The notes: generated by a model not told the origin, from the letters alone. Shown: positions 1 to 9,512, counted from the stretch's first letter. The stretch: DNA of 64,000 nucleotides from Taklimakanibacter sp021828105 (GCA_021828105.1 JAKATG010000011.1:192839-256838), one strand, 5' to 3'. Program-made: numbers and translations.

Positions 1-1154
1 CGCATGATGCCGCGCAATTCCGCCAGTCCCTTGAGGCGGCCGATGCAGGAATAGCCGGGATTCACCTTCTTGCCGATGTCATCGACGATGGCATGGCCGT
101 GATCGGGGCGCATGGGAATCTCCCAGTCGGACTGTCCGGCCTTGCGCCGTCTCGCTTCCTCCTGCATCAGCGCGCCCACCAGCGCCACCATGTCGGTGTC
201 GCCTGCGAGATGCTCGGCTTCATGGAACGAGCCGTCCGCTTCCTTGGTGACATTGCGCAAATGGGCGAAATGGATGCTGGGCCCAAATGCCTTCGCCATG
301 GCCACCAGGTCGTTTGCGGCATTGGCGCCGTAGGAGCCCGAGCACAAGGTCAGTCCGTTGGCGGGCGAGGGACATCCTTCGAGGATGGCGCGCGCATGCT
401 CTGCGGTCGAGACGACGCGCGGCAGACCGAAGATCGGGAAGGGCGGATCATCGGGATGGATGGCCATCCTGACGCCGGCCTCCTCGGCGACGGGGACGAT
501 CTCGCGCAGGAACTCCAGGAGGTTCTGGCGCAAGCCCATGACGGTCAGATCGCGATAGCGTTCGAGCGCCTTGCGGAAGCTGTCGCGGTCGAAGATGAAT
601 TCGCGCGCCGGCACCCAGCCGACGAGATTGGCTTCGAGGCGGGCGAGCGCGCTCTCGTTCATCTGTGCGAGCCTTTCCCGCGCCGCGGCGATACGGAGGG
701 CGGGGTGCTCGTTCTCGGCCCCGCGCCGCTTCAGCACCAGCACGTCATAGAGGCAGAAATCGACGATATCGAAGCGCAGCGCCGTTCCGCCATGCGCCAT
801 CGGATAATCGAGATCGGTGCGCGTCCAGTCGGTGATCGCCATGAAATTGTAGCAGACCGTCTTGACCCCGGCCTGGGCGACGGCGCGGATGGAGGATTTG
901 TAATCGGCGATCAGCTCACGGAAACGGCCGCTCCTCGTCTTGACGTCCTCATGCACGATGATGCTTTCGACGACATCCCAAGAGAGGCCCGCGGCTTCCA
1001 CTTCCGCCTTGCGCTTCATGACCTCATCGAGCGGCCAGGCGCGGCCGTCATTGAGATGATGGAGCGCGGTCACGATGCCGCTGGCGCCCGCCTGGCGCGC
1101 ATGGGCGAGCGTCACCGGATCGTCGGGGCCGAACCAGCGCCAGGTCTGTTTCAT
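1..1154 (-). CDS. uxuA: Mannonate dehydratase UxuA (3' end cut by window edge)
   Basis: Dehydrates D-mannonate to 2-keto-3-deoxygluconate (KDG), the last hexuronate-specific step. The minus-strand reading begins MKQTWRWFGPDDPVTLAHAR and continues with the UxuA-type TIM-barrel sequence: GIVTALHHL near the N-terminus, YNFMAITDW in the middle, MAIHPDDPP further on, LCSGSYGANA, and the late MRPDHGHAI stretch with metal-ligand type Asp/His residues. About 384 codons are visible; UxuA is usually about 390-400 residues, so only the last few are missing. Its start (ATG at 1154-1152) overlaps the uxuB stop by ATGA, which indicates translational coupling in a uxuB-uxuA operon. The family assignment is firm. 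Confidence 0.95.
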   Translation of the reverse strand, partial: MKQTWRWFGPDDPVTLAHARQAGASGIVTALHHLNDGRAWPLDEVMKRKAEVEAAGLSWDVVESIIVHEDVKTRSGRFRELIADYKSSIRAVAQAGVKTVCYNFMAITDWTRTDLDYPMAHGGTALRFDIVDFCLYDVLVLKRRGAENEHPALRIAAARERLAQMNESALARLEANLVGWVPAREFIFDRDSFRKALERYRDLTVMGLRQNLLEFLREIVPVAEEAGVRMAIHPDDPPFPIFGLPRVVSTAEHARAILEGCPSPANGLTLCSGSYGANAANDLVAMAKAFGPSIHFAHLRNVTKEADGSFHEAEHLAGDTDMVALVGALMQEEARRRKAGQSDWEIPMRPDHGHAIVDDIGKKVNPGYSCIGRLKGLAELRGIM

Positions 1155-2626
1155 GAGGAAGCTCCGTCGAGATGAGCGAGGGCCGAGACAACGCCACGCT
1201 CGCGCAGTCTCGTCAAATGCATTGTGACCAGCCGCAGCAGCGTATGGCGGAGATCGTGGCCACGGGCGAAGCCCACGAGGTCGAAGACATCGCTCACCGC
1301 CTGCTCGGGCGATGTTCTGCGTGTCAGGAGCGCGGTCATCCCGGCGTCCAATGGATCGGTAAAATGCCCGACGGGAAGCGCTGCGCCGCGGGCTTCGCAG
1401 GCGGCGATCCAGGCCGCCGGCACCAAAGCGAGGTGATCGGCGCCGTGCCCGGCCTCGAGCCGCGCCAGGCTTGTGCTGATGATCCGCTGCGGCAGCTTCT
1501 GGCTGCCGTCGGTCGCGATTTGCCTGAGCTGATGGGCGAGCGCCTTGTTGGCGAAGCGCTGCGCCAGCTCCTGAGTATAGGGACCCGTCTGGCCACTGAC
1601 TGCGGCCGGCAAGGTCGTCGCGGCTTCCGCCCACAGAAGGTCGATGAAATGGCGCAACGGTGGCGCCGCGAAAGCTTCATCGACCGTCGCATGACCCGAT
1701 AGCAGGCCGAGATAGGCGAGGGCGGAATGCGCCCCATTGAGAAGCCTGAGCTTCATCTCCTCGAAGGGTGTCACATCCTTGACCATGGTGACGCCGAAGT
1801 TTTCCCAATCCGGACGCCCCGTCGGGAACCGCTCTTCCACCACCCATTGCGAGAAAGGCTCGGTCACCACTGGCCAGGCGTCATCGACGCCGAGCGTGGC
1901 GCTGATGCGCGCACGATCTCCCGGCGTGGTCGCGGGCACGATGCGATCGACCATGCTCGACGGGAAAGCGACGTTGAGCGCCACATGATCGACCCAGCGG
2001 CGCCCGCGCAAATGGGCGAAATCGAGCATCACCTGGCGCAGCGTCGTGCCATTGGCCGGCAGGTTGTCGCAGCACAGGATGGTGAAGGGGGCGATGCCCT
2101 GCGCCTGCCGTCGCTCGAGCGCTTGGGTGAGAAATCCATGCACGGTCTTCGGACGCTCGGGATGAGCGAGGTCATGAACGATGTCGGGATCGTCCGCGTT
2201 GAGCCTGCCGTCGGCAGCCCGCAAATAGGCTTTCTCGGTGACGGTCAGCGTCACGATGCGGATCGCGGGATCGCTCAGGGCATCGATCAGCACCGCGGGA
2301 TTCTCGGGCGCCACCAGCACGGAGGAAAGCGAGCCGATCACCCTGAGCTTCTCGCCATCGCTGCTGCGCGTGGCGAGCGTGTAGAGGCCGTCCTGGCCCT
2401 CGAGCGCATCACGAGTGTCGGTCCGGCGCAGCGAGGCGCCGATGATGCCCCAGTCTTTTGCGCCTGCATTCAGGCAGTCATCGACATAGACGGCCTGATG
2501 CGCACGATGAAAGGCGCCAACGCCCAGATGGACAATGCCGGTACGGATGGCGCCGCGCCCATAGGACGGGACGGTTACGGACCCCGGAAGCCTGTCCAGC
2601 AGTTTTTGGCAAAGACGGTGATGCAT
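1151..2626 (-). CDS. uxuB: Mannitol dehydrogenase family protein, fructuronate reductase UxuB
   Basis: 491 residues, the usual length for the polyol/mannonate long-chain dehydrogenase family. The N-terminal Rossmann region carries GIVHLGVGAFHRAHQA, the NAD-binding motif shared by mannitol dehydrogenase and UxuB. The C-terminal domain has KLRLLNGAHSALAYLG, with the conserved catalytic Lys/Asn/His-type signature. With uxuA directly downstream and uxaC divergent, reduction of D-fructuronate to D-mannonate with NADH is the likely reaction. Mannitol or altronate specificity cannot be excluded from sequence alone. The start follows a GGGGAAG stretch at very short spacing, so the exact initiation codon is a little uncertain. 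Confidence 0.9.
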   Translation of the reverse strand: MHHRLCQKLLDRLPGSVTVPSYGRGAIRTGIVHLGVGAFHRAHQAVYVDDCLNAGAKDWGIIGASLRRTDTRDALEGQDGLYTLATRSSDGEKLRVIGSLSSVLVAPENPAVLIDALSDPAIRIVTLTVTEKAYLRAADGRLNADDPDIVHDLAHPERPKTVHGFLTQALERRQAQGIAPFTILCCDNLPANGTTLRQVMLDFAHLRGRRWVDHVALNVAFPSSMVDRIVPATTPGDRARISATLGVDDAWPVVTEPFSQWVVEERFPTGRPDWENFGVTMVKDVTPFEEMKLRLLNGAHSALAYLGLLSGHATVDEAFAAPPLRHFIDLLWAEAATTLPAAVSGQTGPYTQELAQRFANKALAHQLRQIATDGSQKLPQRIISTSLARLEAGHGADHLALVPAAWIAACEARGAALPVGHFTDPLDAGMTALLTRRTSPEQAVSDVFDLVGFARGHDLRHTLLRLVTMHLTRLRERGVVSALAHLDGASS

Positions 2627-2697
2627 GCTTCCCCATGCTTATGGCCACGCACTGGATCATAGTCAAAGTCATTATACAAGTAGAGATAAGTTATATG

Positions 2698-2726
2698 TTG
2701 ACATGATCTAAGTCCGCACATAGCCT
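2698..2726 (+). promoter_or_regulatory. Candidate sigma-70-type promoter for uxaC operon
   Basis: A TTGACA hexamer at 2698-2703 is followed after 17 bases by TAGCCT (2721-2726), 25 bases before the uxaC start codon. The -35 is perfect and the -10 is weak. The 124-base divergent uxuB/uxaC region is AT-rich relative to its surroundings and is the natural place for a GntR operator, but I could not pick a convincing symmetric site by eye. Confidence 0.3.
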
Positions 2727-2750
2727 TCCACAAAAAGTAGAAGGAGGGAA

Positions 2751-4160
2751 ATGTCCGGGCTCACCCATCGCGATCTGCTTTTTTCAGCTGAGCCGTTTCA
2801 GCGTGAGCTGGCCCGCCGTCTCCATGCCGGTGTTGCGCATCTTCCGATCGTCAGCCCGCATGGCCACACCGACCCGCGCTGGTATGCATTGAACGAGCCT
2901 TTCCCCGATCCGGCGCAGCTCCTGATCGTTCCCGACCACTATATTTTCCGCATGCTCTTCAGCCACGGTGTCCGGCTGGAGGAGCTCGGCGTGCCGGCGC
3001 GTGACGCAACGCCCGTCGAAACCGATGGACGTGCCATCTGGCGGCGCTTCGCCGAGCATTATCGCCTGTTCCGCGGGACGCCGACGCGGCTGTGGTTCGA
3101 CCATGTGCTCTCCGATCTGTTCGGCATCGACGAGCCTTTGTCGGCCAAGACGGCCGACCGGCACTATGACACGATCGCCGAGCGCCTGCGGACGGAGGCT
3201 TACCGCCCGCGTGCTCTCTATGAGCGCTTCCGGATCGAGGTCATCGCCACCACCGAAGGCCCGCTCGATGATCTCCGCTGGCACCGGATGATCAAGGAGA
3301 GCGGCTGGCCGGGACGTGTCGTCACCGCCTATCGCCCCGATGCCGTCGTCGATCCCGATTTCGAGGACTTCGTCCGAAACCTCGATCGCTTCGGCGAGGT
3401 CAGCGGCTGCGACACGGGAAGCTGGCGCGGCTATCTCGACGCGCATCGCAAGCGCCGGGCTTTCTTCAAGGATCATGGCGCGACCTCCACCGATCACGGC
3501 CATCCGACCGCCGACACCGCCAACCTCGCCGATGCCGAAGCGGCGAAACTCTTCGACCGCATCCGCCGCGGCAGCGCGGATGAAGGCGAGCGGCGACTGT
3601 TCCGCGCCCAGATGCTAACCGAGATGGCCAAGATGAGCCGCGACGATGGTCTCGTAATGCAGATCCATCCCGGCTCCTGGCGCAACCATTCGCCGGCGAT
3701 GTTGCGGAAATTCGGCCGCGACAAGGGCTTCGACATACCGACCCGCACCGATTATGTCGCGGCCCTCAAGCCACTGCTCGATTGCGTCGGCCTCGAGCGC
3801 GACCTGACCGTCATCCTCTTCACGCTCGACGAAGACAGCTATGCCCGCGAATTGGCGCCTTTGGCCGGAGTCTATCCGGCGCTGAAGCTCGGCCCCGCCT
3901 GGTGGTTCCATGACAGCCCGGAAGGCATGCGCCGTTTCCGCGAGATGACCACCGAGACCGCGGGCTTCTACAACACCGTCGGCTTTAATGACGACACGCG
4001 TGCCTTTCCATCCATTCCGGCCCGTCACGATGTGGCGCGCCGGGTCGATTGCGCATTCTTGGCGCGCCTCGTTTCCGAGCATCGCTTGCGCGAGGACGAG
4101 GCGCATGAGCTTGCGCAGGAATTGGCCTACACGCTCGCCAAGAGAGCGTATCGGCTGTGA
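2751..4160 (+). CDS. uxaC: Glucuronate (uronate) isomerase UxaC
   Basis: Interconverts D-glucuronate/D-fructuronate and D-galacturonate/D-tagaturonate. The 469 residues match the family length. Amidohydrolase-fold landmarks are SPHGHTDPRWYA near residue 33 (metal-binding His-x-His), MQIHPGSWRNHSP in the middle and GFNDDTRAFPSIPARHDV near the C-terminus. The start is preceded by AGAAGGAGGG, a strong ribosome binding site. It is the first gene of a plus-strand run reaching 9851, with the TRAP binding protein starting 38 bases after its stop, so uptake and first catabolic step are probably co-transcribed. Confidence 0.96.
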   Translation: MSGLTHRDLLFSAEPFQRELARRLHAGVAHLPIVSPHGHTDPRWYALNEPFPDPAQLLIVPDHYIFRMLFSHGVRLEELGVPARDATPVETDGRAIWRRFAEHYRLFRGTPTRLWFDHVLSDLFGIDEPLSAKTADRHYDTIAERLRTEAYRPRALYERFRIEVIATTEGPLDDLRWHRMIKESGWPGRVVTAYRPDAVVDPDFEDFVRNLDRFGEVSGCDTGSWRGYLDAHRKRRAFFKDHGATSTDHGHPTADTANLADAEAAKLFDRIRRGSADEGERRLFRAQMLTEMAKMSRDDGLVMQIHPGSWRNHSPAMLRKFGRDKGFDIPTRTDYVAALKPLLDCVGLERDLTVILFTLDEDSYARELAPLAGVYPALKLGPAWWFHDSPEGMRRFREMTTETAGFYNTVGFNDDTRAFPSIPARHDVARRVDCAFLARLVSEHRLREDEAHELAQELAYTLAKRAYRL

Positions 4161-4198
4161 AGGGCGCGAACGCGCCGGATTGCAACGGGAGGAACCAA

Positions 4199-5176
4199 AT
4201 GACGTTCATTGCGAGACTGGCGGGCACCGCCACCATCATCACGAGCTTATGGATTGGCGCTGCCGGGGCGGAGACCGTGCTCAAGTCGTCGGACACCCAT
4301 CCGGACGGCTATCCGACCGTCGAGGCCGTCAAATATTTCGGCCAATTGGTGAAGGAGCGCACCAACGGGCGCTACAGCGTCGAAGTCTATCACTCGGCCC
4401 AGCTCGGTGAGGAGAAGGACACGATCGAGCAGGTGCGCACCGGCGTCATCGACCTCAATCGCATATCGATGGCGCCGTTCAACGGCATTATCGCCGAGAC
4501 CAAGGTGCCGTCGCTGCCTTATCTCTTCCGCTCCGAGGACCACATGCACAAGGTGATGGACGGCGCGATCGGTGATGAGATCAAGGCCGCCTTCGAGCCG
4601 GCGGGCCTCGTGGCGCTCGCTTTCTATGACAGTGGCGCGCGCTCCTTCTACAATTCCAAGAAGCCGATCACCTCTAAGGACGACATGGCCGGCCTCAAGT
4701 TTCGCGTCATCCAGTCGGACATCTTCGTCGACACGGTGAAGGCGCTCGGCGCCAATGCGACGCCGATGCCCTATGGCGAAGTCTATTCAGCGATCGAGAC
4801 CGGCGTCATCGACGGGGCGGAGAACAATTTCCCGAGCTACGACACCGCCAAGCACGCCGAGGTCGCGAAATTCTACTCGCTCGACGAGCACATGATGGTG
4901 CCGGAAGTCTTCGTCATGGCGAAGTCGAGCTGGGACAAGCTCAGCCCTGAAGACCAGGCGATCTTCAAGCAGGCGGCGATGGAGAGCGTCGCCAAGCAGC
5001 GCGAATTGTGGGCGGCTAAGGTCAAGGAATCGCGCGCCAAGGTGGAGACGGCGGGTTCCAAGGTCACGACGCCCGACAAGCAGCCTTTCATCGATGCGAT
5101 GGCGCCCGTCTATGAGAAATATGTCACCGACCAGAAGCTCAAGGACATGGTCGAGCGCATCAAGGCAACCCAGTAG
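4199..5176 (+). CDS. dctP: TRAP transporter substrate-binding protein, DctP family
   Basis: Periplasmic receptor of a tripartite ATP-independent periplasmic transporter. 325 residues from the ATG at 4199, chosen because GGGAGG lies just upstream and the signal peptide (ARLAGTATIITSLWIGAAGA) then sits at the N-terminus. The mature part shows SSDTHPDGYPTVEAVKYFG, GVIDLNRISMAPFNG, the family arginine in GLKFRVIQSD, and the ETGVIDGAENN motif typical of DctP proteins that bind carboxylated sugars through an Arg-carboxylate contact. Context (uxaC before, DctQM after, Kdu genes behind) points to a hexuronate or unsaturated uronate as ligand, which is inference. Confidence 0.93.
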   Translation: MTFIARLAGTATIITSLWIGAAGAETVLKSSDTHPDGYPTVEAVKYFGQLVKERTNGRYSVEVYHSAQLGEEKDTIEQVRTGVIDLNRISMAPFNGIIAETKVPSLPYLFRSEDHMHKVMDGAIGDEIKAAFEPAGLVALAFYDSGARSFYNSKKPITSKDDMAGLKFRVIQSDIFVDTVKALGANATPMPYGEVYSAIETGVIDGAENNFPSYDTAKHAEVAKFYSLDEHMMVPEVFVMAKSSWDKLSPEDQAIFKQAAMESVAKQRELWAAKVKESRAKVETAGSKVTTPDKQPFIDAMAPVYEKYVTDQKLKDMVERIKATQ

Positions 5177-5228
5177 CAGAAACCGTGGCGGCGCGCTCCG
5201 GCGCGCCGCCTCTCCCTGGAAGAAAGCC

Positions 5229-5801
5229 ATGATCGATACTCCGCAAAGACGAGACCGCCTGGGAAGGCTCGCCGGTCTGATGTCGGGGCTGAGCCGTGTC
5301 GCGCTCATGATCGCAGGCAGCGGCCTCGTGCTGATGACGCTCTTCGTCGCCTGGCAGGTCTTCGGCCGCTATGTCCTCAACCAGTCGCCGAGCTGGACCG
5401 AGCCCGCTTCGGTCATGCTGATGAGCTGGTTCATCTTTCTCGGCGCCGCGGTGGGCGTTCGCGACAATGTGCATCTCGGTTTCGACGTGCTGCTTTATGT
5501 GCTGCCGCCCGGCGCCAAGAAGACGCTGCGCATGATCACCGACGTCATCATCCTCGCTTTCGGTCTCGGCATGATCTGGTATGGCGGTCAGCTCGTCGGC
5601 CTCACCTGGGATTCGGTCCTGCCGTCGCTCGGCATTTCCGGGGGCTTCGACTACCTGCCGCTGGTGGGCGGGGGATTGCTCATCTCGATTTTCGCCGTGG
5701 AACGCATCGTGCTGCGCCTGTCGGGGGCGCCGATCGATGAGGCGATCGATGCCGAGCCGCCGGCCGAAGTGGCGGTCGAGCTCGAAAACGCGAAGGTATG
5801 A
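5229..5801 (+). CDS. dctQ: TRAP transporter small permease, DctQ family
   Basis: 190 residues with four hydrophobic segments, the usual DctQ topology. The first TM is around VALMIAGSGLVLMTLFVAWQ, followed by the family motif FGRYVLNQSPSWTEPASVML and AAVGVRDNVHLGFDVL. The start ATG at 5229 follows AGAAAGCC after the dctP stop; an upstream in-frame ATG would run inside dctP and was not used. The stop overlaps the dctM start (ATGA). It forms the membrane complex with DctM for Na+-driven uptake. Confidence 0.93.
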   Translation: MIDTPQRRDRLGRLAGLMSGLSRVALMIAGSGLVLMTLFVAWQVFGRYVLNQSPSWTEPASVMLMSWFIFLGAAVGVRDNVHLGFDVLLYVLPPGAKKTLRMITDVIILAFGLGMIWYGGQLVGLTWDSVLPSLGISGGFDYLPLVGGGLLISIFAVERIVLRLSGAPIDEAIDAEPPAEVAVELENAKV

Positions 5802-7087
5802 CCGGCATGGAGCTTCTCATCCTCTTCGGCGTCTTCACATTGCTCATGCTGATCGGCACGCCGATTGCCTTTTGCTTGGGCATAGCGAGCTTCGCCACCG
5901 TCCTTTACATGGGACTGCCGCCGCTGGTGGTCTTCCAGCGCATGAATTCCGGCATGAGCGTGTTCTCGCTGCTCGCCATCCCGTTCTTCATCTATGCCGG
6001 CGACCTGATGGTCAGGGGCGGCATCGCGAAACGCATCATCGCCTTTGCCGGGTCTCTCGTCGGCCATATCAGGGGCGGGCTCGGGCAAGTGAATATCGCG
6101 ACCGCGACCTTGTTCGGCGGCATATCGGGCTCGGCGGTCGCCGAAGCGGCGGCGGTCGGCGGGCTGATGATCCCGCAAATGAAGGCGCGCGGCTATGGCG
6201 CCGACTACGCCGTCAATGTCACCTCGATGGCGGCGCTGATCGCGTTGCTTCTGCCGCCCTCGCACAACATGATCATCTATTCGATCTCGGCCGGCGGAAA
6301 AATCTCGATCGCCGATCTGTTCACCGCCGGAATCCTGCCCGGGCTGCTGCTGGCCTTGGCGCTGATGGTCACGGCCTATGTGGTGGCGCGCCGCCGCGAC
6401 TATCCGACCGAACCCTTTCCGGGCTTGCGGGCAGTCGGGCACCTCGCCATCGTGGCCGTACCCGGCCTGCTGCTCATCGCCATCATCTTCGGCGGTGTGC
6501 GCTCCGGCGTCTTCACCGCCACCGAAAGCTCCTGCATCGCCGTCATCTATGCGCTGCTGGTGACGATTTTCGTCTATCGCCAGATGGACTGGCCGAACTT
6601 CGTCCACGCCACGCTGGGCGCGGTGCGCACCACCGCCATGATCCTCTTGATCATCGGGACCGCGGCATCCTTCTCCTGGCTGATGGCATTCCTGAAGGTG
6701 CCGGCGGCGCTCGCCGCGGGGCTCGGCACGATCTCCGACAATCCGCTGATGATCCTGATGCTCCTCAACATCCTGATGCTGTTCCTCGGCACCTTCATGG
6801 ACATGGGACCGACCATCATCATCACGACGCCGATCTTCCTGCCCGTCGCCCAGCATTTCGGCGTCGATCCGGTGCATTTCGGGGTGATCATGATCCTGAA
6901 CTACGGCATCGGCCTGAACACGCCGCCGGTCGGTGCGGTGCAGTTCGTCGCTTGCGCCGTCGGTAAGATCTCGGTCTGGGAAGCGATGCGCTCGATCTGG
7001 CCGTTCTATGGCGCGGGTCTCGTCGTCCTGGCTCTCGTCACCTACGTCCCGGCGATCTCGCTCTGGTTGCCGAGCGTCTTTCGATAG
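5798..7087 (+). CDS. dctM: TRAP transporter large permease, DctM family
   Basis: 429 residues with about 12 hydrophobic segments. It has the DctM signatures GIPF-type FFIYAGDLMVRGGIAKRI, the ATLFGGISGSAVAEAAAVG loop, LLPPSHNMIIYS, and GTFMDMGPTIIITTPIFLP near the C-terminus, the segments that build the Na+ and substrate sites. The start overlaps the dctQ stop by ATGA, so the subunits are translationally coupled. With DctP and DctQ it makes a complete three-component TRAP system. The DctP subunit, not this one, sets substrate specificity. Confidence 0.95.
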   Translation: MTGMELLILFGVFTLLMLIGTPIAFCLGIASFATVLYMGLPPLVVFQRMNSGMSVFSLLAIPFFIYAGDLMVRGGIAKRIIAFAGSLVGHIRGGLGQVNIATATLFGGISGSAVAEAAAVGGLMIPQMKARGYGADYAVNVTSMAALIALLLPPSHNMIIYSISAGGKISIADLFTAGILPGLLLALALMVTAYVVARRRDYPTEPFPGLRAVGHLAIVAVPGLLLIAIIFGGVRSGVFTATESSCIAVIYALLVTIFVYRQMDWPNFVHATLGAVRTTAMILLIIGTAASFSWLMAFLKVPAALAAGLGTISDNPLMILMLLNILMLFLGTFMDMGPTIIITTPIFLPVAQHFGVDPVHFGVIMILNYGIGLNTPPVGAVQFVACAVGKISVWEAMRSIWPFYGAGLVVLALVTYVPAISLWLPSVFR

Positions 7088-7094
7088 GTCCGAC

Positions 7095-7874
7095 ATGACA
7101 TCCGACACCCAATCCGAGTCCCGCAACGAGCGCAAACCCAAGCTCTCGGAGCGCATCATCTCAGGTCTGCGCGAGCAGATCCTGAACGGCGCCTTCGCGC
7201 CGGGCCAGAAATTGCCGACCGAGGGCCAGATGACCGAGACCTACGGCGTCTCGCGCACCGTGATCCGCGAGGCGATCACCAGCCTCGCCGCCGACGGGCT
7301 GGTCGAATCGCGCCAGGGAGCAGGCGTGTTCGTGCTCGATCATCCGGCGCATGCCTTCAGCGCCCTGAAGCGCGAGAACAAGAAGGTGAGTCAGGCCATC
7401 AATGTGCTGGAGGTGCGCATGGGGATCGAGATCGAAAGCGCCGGCCTCGCTGCGGTGAGGCGCAATGCCGGTCAGGAGGCGCGCATCCAGGAGGCCTTCT
7501 TCGAATTCGAGCGCATGCTCAATCTCGGCCAGCCGACCGGCAAGGCGGACTTCGCCTTCCATCTCGAGATCGCCTCGGCGACGAACAATCCCTTTTATGT
7601 CGAAATACTCGAAGCCTTGGGCGACCGGACCATTCCTTGCGACGTAACATCGCCCTGGTATTCGCCCGAGGTCCTGACCTTCGACTATCTGACCGGCCTG
7701 CAGCGCGAGCATTTGCTTATCCTGAACGCGATTTCGGCAGGCGATGCCGAAGCGGCGCGCGAAGCCATGCGCGCCCATTTGTCGGCGGCCCAGGACCGCT
7801 ATCGCAAGCGCATGATCGGCCAGCAGGCAGACTACCTGGTGGAGCGCCGGCAGGCGCTGACGCCCAAGACTTGA
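7095..7874 (+). CDS. GntR/FadR-subfamily transcriptional regulator of the uronate locus
   Basis: 259 residues. The N-terminal winged helix (about residues 14-80) contains KLPTEGQMTETYGVSRTVIR and the wing SRQGAGVFVL. The C-terminal all-helical FCD ligand domain begins near residue 95 and includes FAFHLEIASATNNPFYVEI with metal/ligand-type His and the late EHLLILNAISAGD. It starts 7 bases after dctM at the ATG at 7095; longer upstream in-frame reading runs inside dctM. Its placement between transporter and kduI suggests it represses the locus and is released by an intermediate such as KDG or DKI, by analogy with UxuR/ExuR/KdgR-type FCD regulators. The effector is inferred. Confidence 0.92.
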   Translation: MTSDTQSESRNERKPKLSERIISGLREQILNGAFAPGQKLPTEGQMTETYGVSRTVIREAITSLAADGLVESRQGAGVFVLDHPAHAFSALKRENKKVSQAINVLEVRMGIEIESAGLAAVRRNAGQEARIQEAFFEFERMLNLGQPTGKADFAFHLEIASATNNPFYVEILEALGDRTIPCDVTSPWYSPEVLTFDYLTGLQREHLLILNAISAGDAEAAREAMRAHLSAAQDRYRKRMIGQQADYLVERRQALTPKT

Positions 7875-7896
7875 AACAGAAAGAGAAGACTCGAGC

Positions 7897-8745
7897 ATGC
7901 AGGACGAAGTGAAATATTCGACACGCCACGCGATCGATGCCGGAGCCGCCGCACGCATGGGAACGGATGAATTGCGGGAGCATTTCCATATCGGCAGCTT
8001 GTTCGAGCCCGGCCGCATCCATCTCACCTACACTCACTACGACCGCATGATCATTGGCGGCGTCATGCCGCTCTCAGCGCCCCTGTCGCTTGCCGCCATC
8101 AAGCCGACCGGCACCAAGGAGTTCCTCGCTCGCCGGGAAATGATCGCGGTCAATATCGGCGGTGCCGGCACGATCGTCGCCGATGGCGAAACGCACGCGC
8201 TTGGCAATCGCGACATGCTCTATCTCGGCATGGGGACGAAGTCGGTCTCCTTCGCTTCGGAAGCAAGCGACAAGCCGGCGAAATTCTACCTGCTGAGCGC
8301 GCCGGCGCATCAGGCGTATCCGGCGCGGCTGATCCGCATCGGCGATGCCAAGCGGCTCGATCTCGGCAGCCGGGCGACATCCAATGAGCGCTCCATCTTC
8401 CAGTTCATCCATGACGAGAGCGCCAGGACTTGCCAATTGGTGGTCGGCATGACCGAGCTCGCCAAGGGCTCGGTCTGGAACACCATGCCGGCGCATGTGC
8501 ATGACCGGCGGATGGAGGTCTATCTCTATTTCGATCTGCCGGAGAATGCCCGCATCCTGCATTTGCTGGGCGAGCCCGACGAGACGCGTCATATCGTGGT
8601 CGCCAATGAGGAGGCGGTCCTGTCGCCGCCCTGGTCCATCCATTCGGGCGCCGGCACGTCCAGCTATGCCTTCATCTGGGCCATGGCCGGCGACAATGCC
8701 GATTATACCGACATGGATCCCGTCGCGATGGACGCGCTCAGATGA
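7897..8745 (+). CDS. kduI: 5-dehydro-4-deoxy-D-glucuronate isomerase KduI
   Basis: Converts 5-keto-4-deoxyuronate (DKI) to 2,5-diketo-3-deoxygluconate. 282 residues, matching KduI (about 278). It begins with the typical SxxHAIDAG and GTDELREHFHIG and carries THYDRMIIGGVMPLSAPLSL. The double cupin metal site is visible in NTMPAHVHDRRMEVYLYFDL (His-x-His, Glu) and the later WSIHSGAGTSSYAFIWAM (His). RBS AGAGAAG precedes the ATG. The stop overlaps the kduD start by ATGA. Confidence 0.96.
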   Translation: MQDEVKYSTRHAIDAGAAARMGTDELREHFHIGSLFEPGRIHLTYTHYDRMIIGGVMPLSAPLSLAAIKPTGTKEFLARREMIAVNIGGAGTIVADGETHALGNRDMLYLGMGTKSVSFASEASDKPAKFYLLSAPAHQAYPARLIRIGDAKRLDLGSRATSNERSIFQFIHDESARTCQLVVGMTELAKGSVWNTMPAHVHDRRMEVYLYFDLPENARILHLLGEPDETRHIVVANEEAVLSPPWSIHSGAGTSSYAFIWAMAGDNADYTDMDPVAMDALR

Positions 8746-9503
8746 GCGCAACCGCCTTCGACCTGACCGGCAAGCGCATCCTGGTCACCGGCGCCAATAC
8801 CGGCATCGGGCAGGGCATCGCGCTTGCAATCGGCAGAGCGGGCGGCGCCGTCATCGGCGTCGGGCGCTCGTCCATGGCCGAGACGGAAGCCGCGATGGCC
8901 GCTCTGGGCGCCGGCTTCCAGTCTTACGCATGTGATCTCGCCGATCATCGCGCCGCCCAGGCGATGCTGGATCGGGCATGGGCGGCCTCCGGCCCGCTCG
9001 ACGGCCTTGTCAACAATGCCGGCATCATCCGCCGCCAGGACGCGGTGGATTTCTCGGAGCAGGATTGGGACGAGGTGATGGACATCAATCTCAAGAGCCT
9101 GTTCTTCCTCTCCCAGGCTTTCGCCCGCCGTTTGCTGGCGGAGGAACGGCAAGGCCGCATCGTCAATATCGCCTCGGTGCTGTCCTTCCAGGGCGGCATC
9201 CGTGTCGCCTCGTACACCGCATCGAAGCATGGCGTGGTCGGCCTGACCCGGCTTCTCGCCTGCGAATGGGCGGCGAGGAACATCAATGTCAATGCCATTG
9301 CGCCCGGCTATATCGAGACCAACAACACGGCCGCTTTGCGCGCCGATCCCGAGCGCCGAACCCAGATATTGAACCGCATTCCCGCCGGCCGCTGGGGCGA
9401 TCCGGCGGATATCGGCGATGCCGCGGTGTTTCTCTTGGCGCCGGCGTCGCGCTATGTGCATGGCGCCACGCTCCCGGTCGATGGCGGCTGGCTTGCGAGA
9501 TAG
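8742..9503 (+). CDS. kduD: 2-dehydro-3-deoxy-D-gluconate 5-dehydrogenase KduD
   Basis: Short-chain dehydrogenase reducing 2,5-diketo-3-deoxygluconate to KDG. 253 residues. The nucleotide-binding motif TGANTGIGQGIAL is near residue 17, NNAG near 87, catalytic Ser in IASVLSFQGG and Tyr-x-x-x-Lys in SYTASKHGVVGLTR, then APGYIETNNTAALR as in KduD. It is coupled to kduI by an ATGA overlap. SDR sequence alone would leave the substrate open; the KduI neighbour and the KduD-like NIxxxxPGYIxTxNT segment make this call strong. Confidence 0.94.
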   Translation: MSATAFDLTGKRILVTGANTGIGQGIALAIGRAGGAVIGVGRSSMAETEAAMAALGAGFQSYACDLADHRAAQAMLDRAWAASGPLDGLVNNAGIIRRQDAVDFSEQDWDEVMDINLKSLFFLSQAFARRLLAEERQGRIVNIASVLSFQGGIRVASYTASKHGVVGLTRLLACEWAARNINVNAIAPGYIETNNTAALRADPERRTQILNRIPAGRWGDPADIGDAAVFLLAPASRYVHGATLPVDGGWLAR

Positions 9504-9512
9504 GAGATGGTC

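Noticed and set aside
5651..7159. Minus-strand 500-codon open frame across dctM
   Set aside because: Opposite to a well-defined DctM gene; composed of Arg/Asp/His-rich antisense sequence with no family match.
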